Positions 13,129 through 24,168 of a stretch of 64,000 nt of DNA are shown piece after piece. The notes under the pieces are model-generated. The model ran no database searches. It saw only the letters and a list, made by a program, of their open reading frames with translations, and had not been told where the DNA came from. The position numbers and the translations under genes are program-made. Position 1 is the first letter of the stretch. Each line of letters opens with the position of its first letter. The stretch is from Peromyscus leucopus (lineage: Eukaryota > Chordata > Mammalia > Rodentia > Cricetidae), in the NCBI RefSeq assembly GCF_004664715.2, contig NC_051063.1, forward strand, positions 117,163,629 to 117,227,628, in the 5' to 3' direction.

Positions 13129-13410
13129 AAACATTCATTAAATCAAGTAGGGAAAGTTCTAGGAGGGAAGTACTCAGGTATCTCTGTATGATGCCATCTG
13201 TATCAAGGACACAGAACTTTAAATGCTAAAACAAGAATTACCTTGGGCAAAATGTTATAGAAAGGTTGATTCCTCACTTTTATTTAAAAAATAATTAGCA
13301 TTATCATTAATAAACTATGAGTTTTAATACAACATGTAAACTATGGTAAATGAACTAGGTGCCATTAATTCAACCATAATTGAAGAGCAGGAAGGAGAAG
13401 GCAACATAAG

Positions 13411-13565
13411 AAAAACTTTGTTAGCCGGGCGTGGTGGCGCACGCCTTTAATCCCAGCACTCGGGAGGCAGAGCCAGGCGAATCTCTGTGAGTTCGAGGCC
13501 AGCCTGGGCTACCAAGTGAGCTCCAGGAAAGGCGCAAAGCTACACAGAGAAACCCTGTCTCGAAA

Positions 13566-13597
<32 letters not shown>

Positions 13598-13608
13598 AAA
13601 CTTTGTTA
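13411..13608 (+). mobile_element. Young B1 SINE with perfect 13-bp target duplication
   Basis: The body at about 13424-13595 runs gccgggcgtggtggcgcacg to caaagctacacagagaaacc with an A-rich tail containing caaacaaac. Box A (ggcgtggtggcgcacgcc) and box B (gagttcgaggcc) of the 7SL-derived promoter are well preserved. The duplicate aaaaactttgtta is perfect at 13411-13423 and 13596-13608. High identity to the B1 at 48975-49133 suggests recent activity of this subfamily. Confidence 0.97.
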
Positions 13609-13611
13609 AGA

Positions 13612-13761
13612 GATTGTGGGGACTTGGCCGGGCAGTGGTGTGCATGCCTTTAATCCCAGCACTCGGGAGGCAGAGGCAGGCAGGTCTCTGTGAGTTCGAG
13701 GCTAGCCTGGTCTACAAAGCCAGTTCCAGGAAAGGTGCAAAGCTATACAGAGAAACCCTAT

Positions 13762-13835
<74 letters not shown>

Positions 13836-13851
13836 TTGATTATGGGGACTT
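13612..13851 (+). mobile_element. B1 SINE whose tail has become a (GA)n microsatellite
   Basis: The body at about 13626-13764 (ggccgggcagtggtgtgcat to acagagaaaccctatctcag) is followed by about 34 GA units (to about 13834) where the A tail should be. Duplicates gattgtggggactt (13612-13625) and gattatggggactt (13838-13851) differ at one base. The element sits directly beside the target duplication of the preceding B1. Confidence 0.95.
13765..13834. repeat. (GA)n microsatellite in a SINE tail
   Basis: Uninterrupted GA run that replaces the A-rich tail of the B1 before it. An Arg-Glu frame through it is not a gene. Confidence 0.95.
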
Positions 13852-13882
13852 TTTGTTTTGTTTTGTTTTGTTTTGTTTTGTT
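13851..13882. repeat. (TTTTG)n simple repeat
   Basis: About six pentamer units just after the second B1. Confidence 0.9.
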
Positions 13883-13984
13883 TGTAATTGACTGCTATGT
13901 AATCCAGTATGTCTGAGGTTCTTCAAACACAAAAATAATCTTAAAATAGTCAATAATCTTATTGAAAATAGATTCTTCTCTCAT

Positions 13985-14490
13985 ACAATACATCCCAACC
14001 ACAGTTCCCCTCCCTCCACTCCTTCTAGCCCCTCTACCACCACCCCTCTCCCCAAGATCCACTCTCCTTCCCTTTCCTCTTTAGAAAATAGCAGGTCTCC
14101 AAGAGATGACAGCCAAACAGGACCAAATAAGAAGATACAGTAAGACCAAATTAAAGGTCTTTAATACATATTGTATTAAAACCTTTAAAGCTCATATCGG
14201 GGCTGGACAAGGCAACCCAATAAGCGGAAAAGAGTCTTAAAAGCAGGCAAAAGAGTCAGAGATACACCAACTCCCACTGTCAGAAGTCTCACAAGAATAT
14301 CAAGCTACACAACCATAACATACATGCAGAGGACCTGGGGCATTCCTGTGCAGGCCCGTGCTTGCTGTTTCAGTCTCTGTGAGCCCTTGTGAGCCTTGCT
14401 TAGTTGATTTGGTGAGCCATGTTCTCCTGGTGTCCTCCATCCCCTCTGACTGCCTATAGTCTTTCCTCCTCCCCTTCTGTGGTATTCCAA
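13985..14490 (-). mobile_element. 5'-truncated L1 3' region, antisense to Tyr
   Basis: Shares an ordered series of phrases with 59290-59860: acatcccaaccacagtt, agcaggtctccaagagatga, gcaaaagagtcagagataca, accataacatacatgc, gtttcagtctctgtgagccc, ttagttgatttggtgagcc and tgtcctccatcccctctg. This is a rodent L1 (Lx-type) terminal ORF2/3' region read on the - strand. A short insertion-like disruption lies around 14130-14200. I saw no clear target duplication. It is non-coding. Confidence 0.75.
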
Positions 14491-15119
14491 ACTGAAAACA
14501 TTAAACTACTAAAATAATTTTCAGAGAAAAAATTTAAAGAATACTTTGTCTATTACCTTTGCAGTATACAATTAAATTATGGATATGCTGATAGTCTGGT
14601 AACAATAAAGTAACTGGGCATTACATAGTTATGTGAATATTGTGTACTGATACCATCCCCATAAAGAAAATGAAAGTACACTGGATATACAAAGTTACCA
14701 GGAAACTAGTCCAGTGCTTATGGTAATAATTTAAAATTATAATTGAACAATTATACTGGATAACTTATTTGAGCTTATAGAGATTACTAGGGCTGACAAT
14801 GTCCAGAATTAGAAAAAAACATCTTAAGCCTGAATATGCATCAAAGTCACCTGTAGCACTTGTTGCCACACTTGCCAAGCTCTATTCTTTTCTGACTGTG
14901 TCTTTTTCAATGAGGTCCAGAGCATCTGAATCTCATAGACAATGCCTCTAGATCTGTGACTACTCTCTCAAAATCTAAAATATTATGGTTTCCACTCACA
15001 TAATATTTACAAGGTAGGAAACACTCCCCAGTAACTGTGCTACAATGGGTGGCCTCGGGATTTTCTTCCTGCAATTGCACAGCTTTCTGAAATCAAATGA
15101 AAGATGTTTCTAGAGAAGA

Positions 15120-15395
15120 GCAGAGGAAATGGCTCATTGCAAAAGGTACCTACTGCAAACATTAGAAACTAAGTTGAAATCCATCAAATCCACAAAATGC
15201 CAGAAGTTATATGTCTGTAATCCCAGGACTCCTATAATGAGACGAGAGAACACTAGGAAGTTCATGCATGGGTCATCTCCCTTCCACACACAGCAACAAA
15301 CAAAATACCCTGTCTCAAACAAGTTGTAGGGTAAGGCTCAACACACCAACTTGTCCTCTGACCTCTACTGGGGTGCCCATTCTCACACAACACAC
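15120..15395 (+). repeat. Degenerate tRNA-derived rodent SINE
   Basis: The left end aggaaatggctcattgcaaa resembles a tRNA-like SINE head. The right end has acttgtcctctgacctctac, gggtgcccattctcacac and acacacatataatgattttt, the CA-rich end typical of B3/B4/RSINE-type elements. It contains tgtctgtaatcccaggactc, a B1-like phrase. Strongly diverged. Confidence 0.45.
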
Positions 15396-15744
15396 ATATA
15401 ATGATTTTTAAAAGTAGTTCTAATAAACAAAAATGATAATTAATTCCATTTATGGCTTTAAGATTACAACTTCTTTGTGAAAACTAGAAGTTAGATTACT
15501 TCCAAAATACCTGCAGACTTACTTAAAAACTGTGTTTTCTGATCTGCATTTTATATGCCTGCTGTAAATTGTGTTATGACTCCTATAAAAGTACCTAGCC
15601 TAAAGAAAAAAATAAATTAAAAAAAGTACCTAGCCATAAAGCACAATTTCCCAAAATCATTGTGTCACCTGGAAATTGTGATACTCATGATCCTCAACTA
15701 AGTCTCTTCTTAGGAGAATAAATTAGGGGCATCAAGAACATGAT

Positions 15745-16165
15745 GGGGAAACCTACAGAGACAACCAAACCAAACTAGTGGAACTCATGAACTTTAGACC
15801 AATAGCTGTGGAGTCTCCATGGGACTGGACTAGCCCCTCTGCATAAGCGAGACAGTTGTGTAGCTTGATCTGTTTAAAGGAATCCTGGGCAGTAGGATCA
15901 GGATCCATGTCTGATGCATGAGCTGACTTTTTGGAACCCATTACTTAAGGTGGAACACCTTGCACAGCCTTGATGCAGGGGGAGGGACTTGGACCTGCCT
16001 TTACTGAATGTACCAGGCTCTGTTGACTTCCCATGGGAGACCTTGCCTTATTGGAGGAGGGAATAGGGGGTGGGTTGGGGGAAGAAGATGGGAGGGACGA
16101 GAGGAGGGAAGAGATGGGGATCTGTGATTGGCATGTAAAATGAATAAAAAAATTCCTTAAGAAAA
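15745..16165 (+). mobile_element. 5'-truncated L1 3' UTR
   Basis: Contains gagctgactttttggaaccc, ggaacaccttgcacagcctt, gggagggacttggacctgcc and a G-rich stretch (aatagggggtgggttggggg), then gattggcatgtaaaatgaataaaaaaa. This order is the rodent L1 3' UTR on the + strand. The same module occurs at 19370-19626 and 57600-57890. No open frame of significance. Confidence 0.85.
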
Positions 16166-18375
16166 GAAAAGGAAAGTCAGTCTGAGGGTCTAAGAGTCAT
16201 TGAGCTCTTCACATGCATTAAAATGAATTTGCTGTCTTGTTTTCTTTCTTCATTTATTTCCAAATCACTTTGAAATATTAATATAATTCAAATATTAATT
16301 TCAGATTAAATTCAACCAAATAACATAAATATGATTTGTTCTAGTGAAATTCAGTCACCTGTCTTTTCACACTTCAAAACTTAAGAGGCATAATAAAGTA
16401 AGTTCAACATCAACTGTGGTCTTACAGCATGGAAAGGAAGGTGTCTTGTTAAATAAGAAAACATACATGAAAATGCTGTTGCATTACCTTCCATATAGTA
16501 GCTAACTGATTTTCAAGAAAATATGGAACAGCTACTTATAAGAAAATATTTTACAGTGTAAGTTTGCAGTGAGATTTTAAAGGTAGAATTATTGTTGGGT
16601 TTTTTTTTAATGTCAAAATATAGAAGAGAAAGAGTTCATGTGAAGGAAAAAATATGATCAGAGGTAAATATTTTGAAGCATAGTTTAGGTTTAGAGAACA
16701 AAGAACAATTTAGTCGAAATCAGTACATTTCAACCCCGATTGCACATTAGAATCACTTAGGGGCTTTTAAGACATTAAGTGACTGAGTTCAATTCTAAAA
16801 CAATTAAATCCAAATCTCCAGGTATCAGAGATAAACATCAATGTCTAAAACAAACAAATAAGCCAAACCTCTCCAGAGGAGAACTGGGGGAGAAATAAAA
16901 GAGGAGAGGAGATAGATTGACAAATTGAAACTCCCCATTGTCATTCATCTAAAACGGCCCCCAAATTTCCCATAGGAATGACACACGTGAACTTAAAGGC
17001 ATGCCTCTCAGTATGTTGAGCTTTGGCACTGCCCTTTGTAAAGAATTCTGAGCCATTGTGGCATCTAGGGTTGCTACCATGTTCCCTACTGGCTTGCTGG
17101 ATGTTCTCTGTCTATGGGGGAGTCACAGAACAAGCAAATGCAATACCATTCTCACATCCTACTTTCCCTAATGCAACTGACTTTGAAAGTGAGAAGTGTA
17201 TAAACTCAATCCAAGAACATAGCACAAAGATTTTGCTAGTTCACATGTAACTTCACAGGTTTTATGGAGATTAACTTTCTTATTCTCAATTTCTGTCAGA
17301 CATTTTTCTTTTAAATACAGAAATATTTGAGACTGATTTAGTTTATAAAAAGTCAAAATAAATTATTTGATTTCACTTTAGTGGCGTTTTTGATCAATTT
17401 GAAGAAACTTAACCAGCTGTTTGGAAAAGATCACAGGTTTGGAAGTCAATTACAGTTATGTTTCATTTGTTTGTTCTTCAAATACTACTTTGACCTTAGA
17501 TGTGTTACATAAATTCATAAACAGCTGTTTTCTCATCAGTAATATTGGGACAACAGCAATATTGTCCAGTGTCATGAAATCCTGTTGCTCAAACGAGACT
17601 ATGTACATGAATGATATGTGAATGTTTGGCTTTATGGAAGTAATGGAATTTTTTTTCCAGAAAAGAGCAAAATGCAATGAGAAATGCAATTGACGGGGTA
17701 ATCATTTCTATTTTATAAAGATAATTTCAGTAGCCATAATGTTCCTTTACATCTCCAAATGAACTGTAGAGAAGTGAAATAGAAAATAATTTATTTCCAT
17801 GTTAATATCATTTAAATCTCTAATAGTTTGTCCCACATTAGAAATCTTTAAAGTTCCTTTGTGTGTTTGGTGAAGAAAACTACCTTATTGCCAACCTCTG
17901 CTGGCCACACACAGAAAAGGAACGTTTTTGTTAGCAGCTTCGACAATGAGTTCTCCTTTATCAACTAAACCAGACCACAGAGAAGGCAGTTATTACTCAG
18001 GAAGGTTCTGCTGGTGTCAGATCAATGCTCAGTGCTTTCACACTAGCTATCAGAATTCATTTTCACGTCCTAAGAAATGTGTTTAGTTTTCCTCTATTAC
18101 ATCAATGACAAAAGTGGGGCCAAAAAAAGTTACCTAAATTGACAATGCTGTACATCTTTCTAGCAAATAACCTGGAAGTTAAAGCTAGGTCTGTTTGACC
18201 TATTACATCACTGTCTTCAAACAGAGCTAGAGAGTGAGTGCATCAGGCTCTCAGAAGAACACGAAGCACAGAGAATTTGAAGGGAATTTATTTTTCAGTC
18301 CTTAATTCTACTATAATTTTCTAAAACACATATAACTGAGAGGTTATGAAGTTCTCCTGACAATATTGCACCTTC

Positions 18376-19640
18376 AAAAATCCTCTTGTTTTTCCATATG
18401 AAATTGAGCATTGTTCTTTCTAGGTCTGTGATTAATTGTGTTGGGATTTTCATGGGGATTGCTTTGAATCTGTAGATTGCTTTTGGTAAGATTGCCATCT
18501 TTACTATGTTAATCCTGCCTATCCATGAGCATGGGAGATCTTTCCATTTTCCATCTTCTTCAATTTCTTTTTTTCAGGGATTTAAAGTTCTTGTCATACA
18601 GGTCCTTCACTTGCTTATTTAGAGTTACCCCAAGGTATTTTATATCATTTGTGGCTATTGTAAAGGGTGATGTATCTCTGATTTCCTTCTCAGTCTGTTT
18701 GTCAGTTGTATATAGGAGGGCTACTGATTTTTTTTTTTGAGTTAATCTTGTATCCTGCTACACTGCTGAAGGTGTTCATAAGCTGTATGAGTTCCTTTTT
18801 TTGGGGCCACTTATGTATACTATTATGTCATCTGCAAATAGCGAAGACTTCTTCCTTTCCAATTTGTATCCCCCTGATCTCCTTATGTTGTCTTATTGCT
18901 CTGGCTAGAACTTCAAGTACTATATTGAATAAGTATGGGAAGAGCAGACAGCCTTGTCTTGTTCCTGATTTTAGTGGAATTGCTTTGAGTTTCTCTCCAT
19001 TTACTTTGACGTTGGCTGTTGACTTGCTGTAAATTGCCTTTATTATGTTTAGGTATGTTCCCTGTATTCCTGATCGCTCCAAGACCTTTATCATGAAGGG
19101 GTGTTGGCTTTTGTCAAATGCCTTTTCAACATCTAGTGAGATGATCATGTGTTTTTTTGTTTGTTTGTTTGTTTTTCAGTTTGTTTATATGGTGTATTAC
19201 ATTGACAGACTTTCGTATGTTGAACCACCCTTGCATTCCTGGGATGAAGCCTACTTGATCATGGAGGATAATTGTTTTGTTGTGTCCTTGGAGTCTGTTT
19301 GCCAGTATTTTATTGAGTATTTTTGCATCAATGTTCATAAGGGAGATTGGTCTGTAGTTCTCCTTAGTGTATGAGCTGGCTTTTTGGAACCTAGGACCTA
19401 TGCTGGAACACTTTGCTCAGCCTAGGTGAAGGGAGAAGGGGACTGGACCTGCCTCAACTGAATCTACCAGGCTGAGCTGAATCCCCAGGGGAGGCCTTGC
19501 CTTGGAGGAGGTGGGAATGGGGGGTGTATTGGGAGGTGAGGGTGGGTGGGTGGCAAGAAGGAGGACAGGGGTATCCGTGGCTGATATGTAAAATTAAATT
19601 AATTATAAATTTAATTTTTTTTAAAAAAAAATCCTCTTGT
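18376..19640 (+). mobile_element. L1 insertion with 5' inversion, 14-bp target duplication
   Basis: The 3' part (about 19369-19626) is an L1 3' UTR on the + strand (atgagctggctttttggaac, gggactggacctgcctcaac, a G-rich stretch, then an A-rich end). The 5' part (18390-19368) is ORF2 on the - strand. Both are enclosed by perfect 14-bp duplicates aaaaatcctcttgt at 18376-18389 and 19627-19640. The duplicate begins with A residues, as expected at an L1 endonuclease site. The shape is that of twin priming, in which a second internal priming event inverts the 5' part. Confidence 0.93.
18390..19368 (-). pseudogene. L1 ORF2 reverse-transcriptase fragment (inverted 5' part)
   Basis: The - strand encodes part of the L1 ORF2 reverse transcriptase, broken by frameshifts and a stop. 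Visible in order are a region with [17 protein letters not shown]; motif A ([13 protein letters not shown], with the catalytic Asp); motif B ([20 protein letters not shown]); then, after a frame change, motif C with the Phe-Ala-Asp-Asp box near 18830. Further on comes [17 protein letters not shown], where homology stops exactly at the left target duplication. The fragment lies in opposite orientation to the L1 3' UTR that follows it, so together they form one insertion with an inverted 5' part. It is not functional. Confidence 0.93.
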
Positions 19641-19805
19641 ATAATTATTTTTAGAAATAAATCATTTTGATTCTGCTTCTAACATAGCATTTTCCAGAGG
19701 TGGTAAAATTATCTATGTTGTAAAAAATATATTAAAAATATTGGTACTAATGTTACCAAAGTGGGTGATGTTAGTGATTAAGTTACAGAAAAGTATATTA
19801 AGTTA

Positions 19806-20130
19806 ACTTATTTTTATTTTTATTTTAGTTGATAAATAAAATCATTTGTATTTATGGTACAGGATATGGGTACACACATTATAGAATAACTAAATCAAAC
19901 TAAACATCACATATGCTACCTTATATACTTATTGTTCCTCAGCATGAATATTTGCTCTCTATTTTGTTACCAGTTCCTAAGTGTACCATGCTCTGTGATG
20001 AACTCTTGCTGCCGTGATATCAGTCGCTCTCCCAGCCTTATTCTTCCTCTCCAACATGAATTTGATTTGATCAGTATATTCCTGAAATTCACCAACCTTA
20101 AAAATACCTCCACCGTAAAATTTGTAACAT
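19806..20130 (-). repeat. Ancient L1 3' end (L1MA/MB-like)
   Basis: The + strand reads attttagttgataaataaaa, tttatggtacaggatatggg, acattatagaataactaaat, catatgctaccttatatact and gtgtaccatgctctgtgatg. These match, in order and at the level of remembered consensus, the reverse of an old mammalian L1 3' UTR. It predates the rodent-specific insertions. Confidence 0.65.
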
Positions 20131-21362
20131 TTAGTATAATAATTCTGTAGGTAATAAACAGTTAAGCAAGCACATAAAAGAAACTATAAAATATTAAGAA
20201 ATATGAGTTCATTTTGGTGTTTAGATATGGATATCAGTATTAATCATTAAGGAGCCTAACTTTTAAAAGCTACATTACTTTTATTTTTTTTTTTATTCTG
20301 TGTAATATTTCTGAATTATTTCTCTGAAATCACTTAATTTCTGGTAAAAATAATTAGGATGTACTTAAAAATCTCTGAGATCATATATTAAATGAAGTTC
20401 TAAAGCTTTCATTTCAGGTTATGATTATGACTGAAGATAAAAACTTGAAGCCTATTCATATATAGACTATGTTTCTCAATGATGTATGATTTATTGTTAC
20501 ATAGGAAAGACAGTAAAACATTGCATTTGAGAGCTAAACTCTGAACTTAAACAGGTTTATCTTCCAACCCCTGTGCCAGTCCATAAGTATATGCAGTTCC
20601 TTATTGTGCTAAGCCCCCTTTCAAATCTATAATAATGCAAAGAACTAATTTATGTGATGATTCTGAATTGTATGAAATTAATAATGCCATGTTCTTAGAA
20701 AAATGCCCCCTACACACTTGTAGATGACAAAATACAGTTCAGAGTATTGTATGGTCTTATAGTGACCTTACAGAGAAAGGAGGACTTAATTTTGTTTTTG
20801 AGAATGAGTTCTAATTAGCTGTGAAATGAATGTTCTACAAAAATAAAAAAAAAAAAAGGTATGACCTGATGTTCCTAGGACAATTACAGATGAATGACAA
20901 TAAGGTTGATGACAATTTTTATGCTTTTTCTGGAACCAGGATCTAAAATTAAAATATTTGTTAGAACCAGAAAGCAAGAGGTTACAAAGACACTGTAAAG
21001 GATATCTCCAGGGGTTGTTATATATTTAAATAACAGTGAACACTGATTATTATTAGAAAGGTTCTTAGGACATTGTAGTATTCAAAGGACTTAACAGAAA
21101 TGCACCATGAGGGATCCCATATTGGTTCAGCCTATCACACCAGTTAATCCACCACACAGTGTACCCAAGCTAATATCTTTCAACTCTTCAAAGATCTCAA
21201 TAGATATTCAGAATGAAATATCAAACGTGTTTACTCACTGATTTTGTTTATGTAGAATTAGGTTTTCCTCTATAGCTATAGATGAGGTGAGATAATCACT
21301 TAGATTTTCAATCATTTAAGTAAACTAAATTTTTATTTAAAAATTTTCCTTTATGTTAACAG

Positions 21363-21510
21363 GATTTGCCAATCCACTCACGGGGATAGCAGATTCTTCT
21401 CAAAGCAGCATGCACAATGCTTTGCATATCTATATGAATGGAACAATGTCCCAAGTCCAGGGATCGGCCAATGATCCCATTTTTCTTCTTCATCATGCTT
21501 TTGTGGACAG
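21363..21510 (+). CDS. Tyr: Tyrosinase exon 3 (codons 346-395, CuB site)
   Basis: Encodes the core of the second copper-binding site of tyrosinase. The exon completes Gly346 with its first two bases and then reads [20 protein letters not shown] and [20 protein letters not shown], ending LLHHAFVDS. Three histidines match the known CuB ligands by position: His363 (SMHNAL), His367 (LHIYM) and His390 (LLHHAF). Asn371-Gly-Thr is a conserved N-glycosylation sequon. The exon is 148 bp, identical to the human exon 3, with acceptor AG at 21361-21362 and donor GTAGGT at 21511. It leaves two bases (ag) that pair with the first base of exon 4 (c) to give Ser395. All metal ligands are intact, so this looks like a working allele rather than a pseudogene. 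Confidence 0.98.
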
Positions 21511-22117
21511 GTAGGTTGACATTTCTTCATAAATTATGAATTCATTGGATTTAAATGGATTATCAGTGTGACTATCATTCTGACTGTAGTTATCATACCA
21601 AACTTTATAAATTATGGTGGTTTGTTATCTTGAAAGACCCTAAACTAAGGCTAAAAGTGCAAATGCTTTATAGAAGTAATATTTAGTTTAGAGAAATCAG
21701 CAAAGGGTAAGGCATGATAAGGAAGAGGAAAAATTCAAGTTAGGGTACAGTATCTGTTGAAGAGCTGATACAGTATCAGGTGAGGGACAGTGTAGGCTAC
21801 TCTTTATTTGACATTTCTTTGATATTAGATTAGGACAAGGGAATAAATTTGGAATCTAATACTAAAGCATCAATAACTACAGGTTGACTTGAGATAGCTA
21901 TTGCCAAACTCCCAAGTACTATCATGACTCCTCATAGGGTACCATGGTTCCAGTAGTGAGGATTTGAAAGCTTGTAGACATTTGTGGTCAAGAGTAAAAT
22001 CATGATTACAGGCAACCAATTGTGTACATATGGACAGAAAAAAATGAGTTTTTGTGGAAGAGATAAAGACACATTATTGTTTCATAGAAATTTTGATGGT
22101 GTGGAACTCACTTGGTT

Positions 22118-23973
22118 TGTTACTATTTTTTTTTATTTGAAATATTTTATTGAATGAATGAATGTTAGAAATTATTTAATCACCCTGGGTTGCAGAGATA
22201 GCCCTGGTTAACGAGCTGCCACAGAAACTGGGATTACAGTGGTATTGACGATACTGGTCCAACCCCATTCTTCCAGCTGATACGAGGCTTAACAAACTCA
22301 TTTCCTCCCAACAAAACTTCCTGTACAGCTCACTATATACAGACACGGACACAAACAAGGACAGTCAGTGGGAAGACGGCAGAATACAGCACAATATCTG
22401 CAACCCAGGAGTCTGGCAGTTACATGAGCTGGCATGGGATCTGTCCAGTTCAGTTACACAAAAACCTGGAAACTCTGCTGCCATTGGTACAATGTATGCT
22501 CTGTGGAAATGTTTACATAGACAGAATTAGCTCTGCTAGGTACACAACCAACCTAGTGATAGCATTTGCTGAGATGGGGCTGAGTAGTCCCAGGAGATAC
22601 AGCTGTGGCTTTGTACATTTTGTTCAGAAATATATTTCACAACACTATTAGCTTTTCATGACAATATTTGTCTTGGCGTATTTCATTAAGAGTACTTATT
22701 CCATCATTTCAAAATGTATGCAATACTGAGAGACGGCCAACAAGGCTAAACTTCTTTTATCCTTTTGTAGCAGCTATGTGAACATTTGCAAAGAATCCAA
22801 TACAAGGCATATCTCATGCCTATAAAAGGTGAGGTTAAATCTCAGGAGTTGTGGAGTAGGGTAGGTCATTTCAGGGAGGTGAAAGGCAGGTTGTGAGAGA
22901 ATTTGGGTCTGTGCCCACATGGCTCCTTCCTCCAGTGTTAGGAAACAGATGGGGCAGGAGGGACTGACAGGCTGGCACTCTGGTGTTAACCTTGTTTCAA
23001 ACGTAGAAGTCGTCAATGGGCATCTTAAACATACCATGAGACTAAAATGACTCCTGAGTACCTGTCCCCACCACGGACTCAGACTGCGAGGCCCACTTCA
23101 GTTAAAGCCTTGTGAGTCACAGCTGAGACCACTTACCCCTTATTCCTTAATTCATGTTTAAAAGGCCTTCACATGAGATACAATACTTTGTTTCAGGTGT
23201 TCCTAAGTTCTAAGCTGTTGGGTATTTCTCTGCTAATGTGGGGGGACTTGAGTTAAATCCTTGTTGCTTAGATTCTCCTCATACAGGGGGTGCTTGGACA
23301 CTGCATAAATGAAATGAAATAAATCATTATACTCCAACGGTCTTTTATGGGGATAAAGGAGTATAGACAGCTAAGACGTCAGCAAAGAAAAGGGAGGGGT
23401 TTTTAGGGACTTCCTCTAGGAACTCAACAGCAGAAATGAGTATAATGCTGGCAGTTACGGAATAATTAACACAAGGAGTACTCAATGAAAAGGAAAGTTG
23501 TTCACTTGAAAGACAGGGATGTAAAAGCAGACACACAAAATGGCAAGGTGTACAGTTTCCTTTCCAATGGTCTAAGAGAGAAACAAATCCAAACATCATT
23601 TCTATGGATTATTATTTTTAATACAGTTAAGACATTCATGCTATGGTGGTAACAATTTTCCATTTGCAAGACCACTTCTCCAGTGACTCTTTACAAAGGT
23701 ACAATCAAGTAGGACACACATTTACAATAACAAATTTAACATACACAGTTTTAAAGAAATGTGGGAAAGGACTAATTTGTAGTATTACACAGAAATACCT
23801 GTGTGTGAGTTAACAGTCATTTCCACTCCAAAGTATTTGTATTATTCAACACTATTTCCAGAAGCGATGGCAGTTTCCGGTGTCCCTTGGATTAGTGTCC
23901 ACTTTAACATGTAACAACTGAACATTCACATGAACGGCGAGGTGAGGAACTAACTCAGACATTTAAAATGAAT

Positions 23974-24014
<41 letters not shown>

Positions 24015-24168
24015 CTTTCCACTTGAGTTACTCCTGTGAAAACAAATGCCTTCCCTCTGTATGACCACTCAAGAATTCAGCTGTTTTACATTAAGTGATA
24101 CATTTGACAACCATTAAACAAATTGAATGTAGCCATCCAATCCTAATATGCACAATGTTACTATTTTT
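22118..24168 (-). pseudogene. Retrocopy of an mRNA 3' UTR, parent gene unknown
   Basis: The body at 22131-24155 reads on the - strand as the 3' end of a polyadenylated mRNA. Its last bases contain AATAAA (reverse complement at 22146-22151) followed within 20 bases by a short A-run (T-run at 22126-22134). Perfect 13-bp duplicates tgttactattttt flank it at 22118-22130 and 24156-24168. In the sense of the insert they start with AAAAA, as expected of L1 endonuclease. No long open frame is present, so it is a 5'-truncated copy of 3' UTR only. A T34 run (A34 on +, 23978-24011) lies near its 5' end and may belong to the parent UTR. I do not recognise the parent gene. Confidence 0.8.
23978..24011. 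repeat. A34 homopolymer inside the retrocopy
   Basis: Thirty-four consecutive A residues on the + strand. The retrocopy is oriented the other way, so this is an internal T-run of its sense strand, not its poly(A) tail. It could alternatively be the tail of a second, + strand insertion, but no SINE or L1 body precedes it. Confidence 0.9.

Larger units (their letters stand above)
6028..21362 (+). other. Tyr: Tyr intron 2 (phase 1, 15,335 bp)
   Basis: Runs from the donor GTAATA after exon 2 to the acceptor AG at 21361-21362. It holds a B2 SINE, an RMER-like repeat, two abutting B1 SINEs, four L1-derived pieces (13985-14490, 15745-16165, 18390-19626, 19806-20130), an older rodent repeat at about 12679-13128 and several microsatellites. 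Stretches 6028-6910, 7106-9065, 9545-10540, 10595-12675, 14495-15115, 16170-18370 and 20135-21360 contain no gene or repeat I can identify with confidence. A remnant that looks like an ID-type SINE may lie near 12262-12345. Confidence 0.95.

Noticed and set aside
18525..19374. Several + strand frames of 70-109 codons
   Set aside because: They are the opposite strand of the L1 ORF2 fragment.
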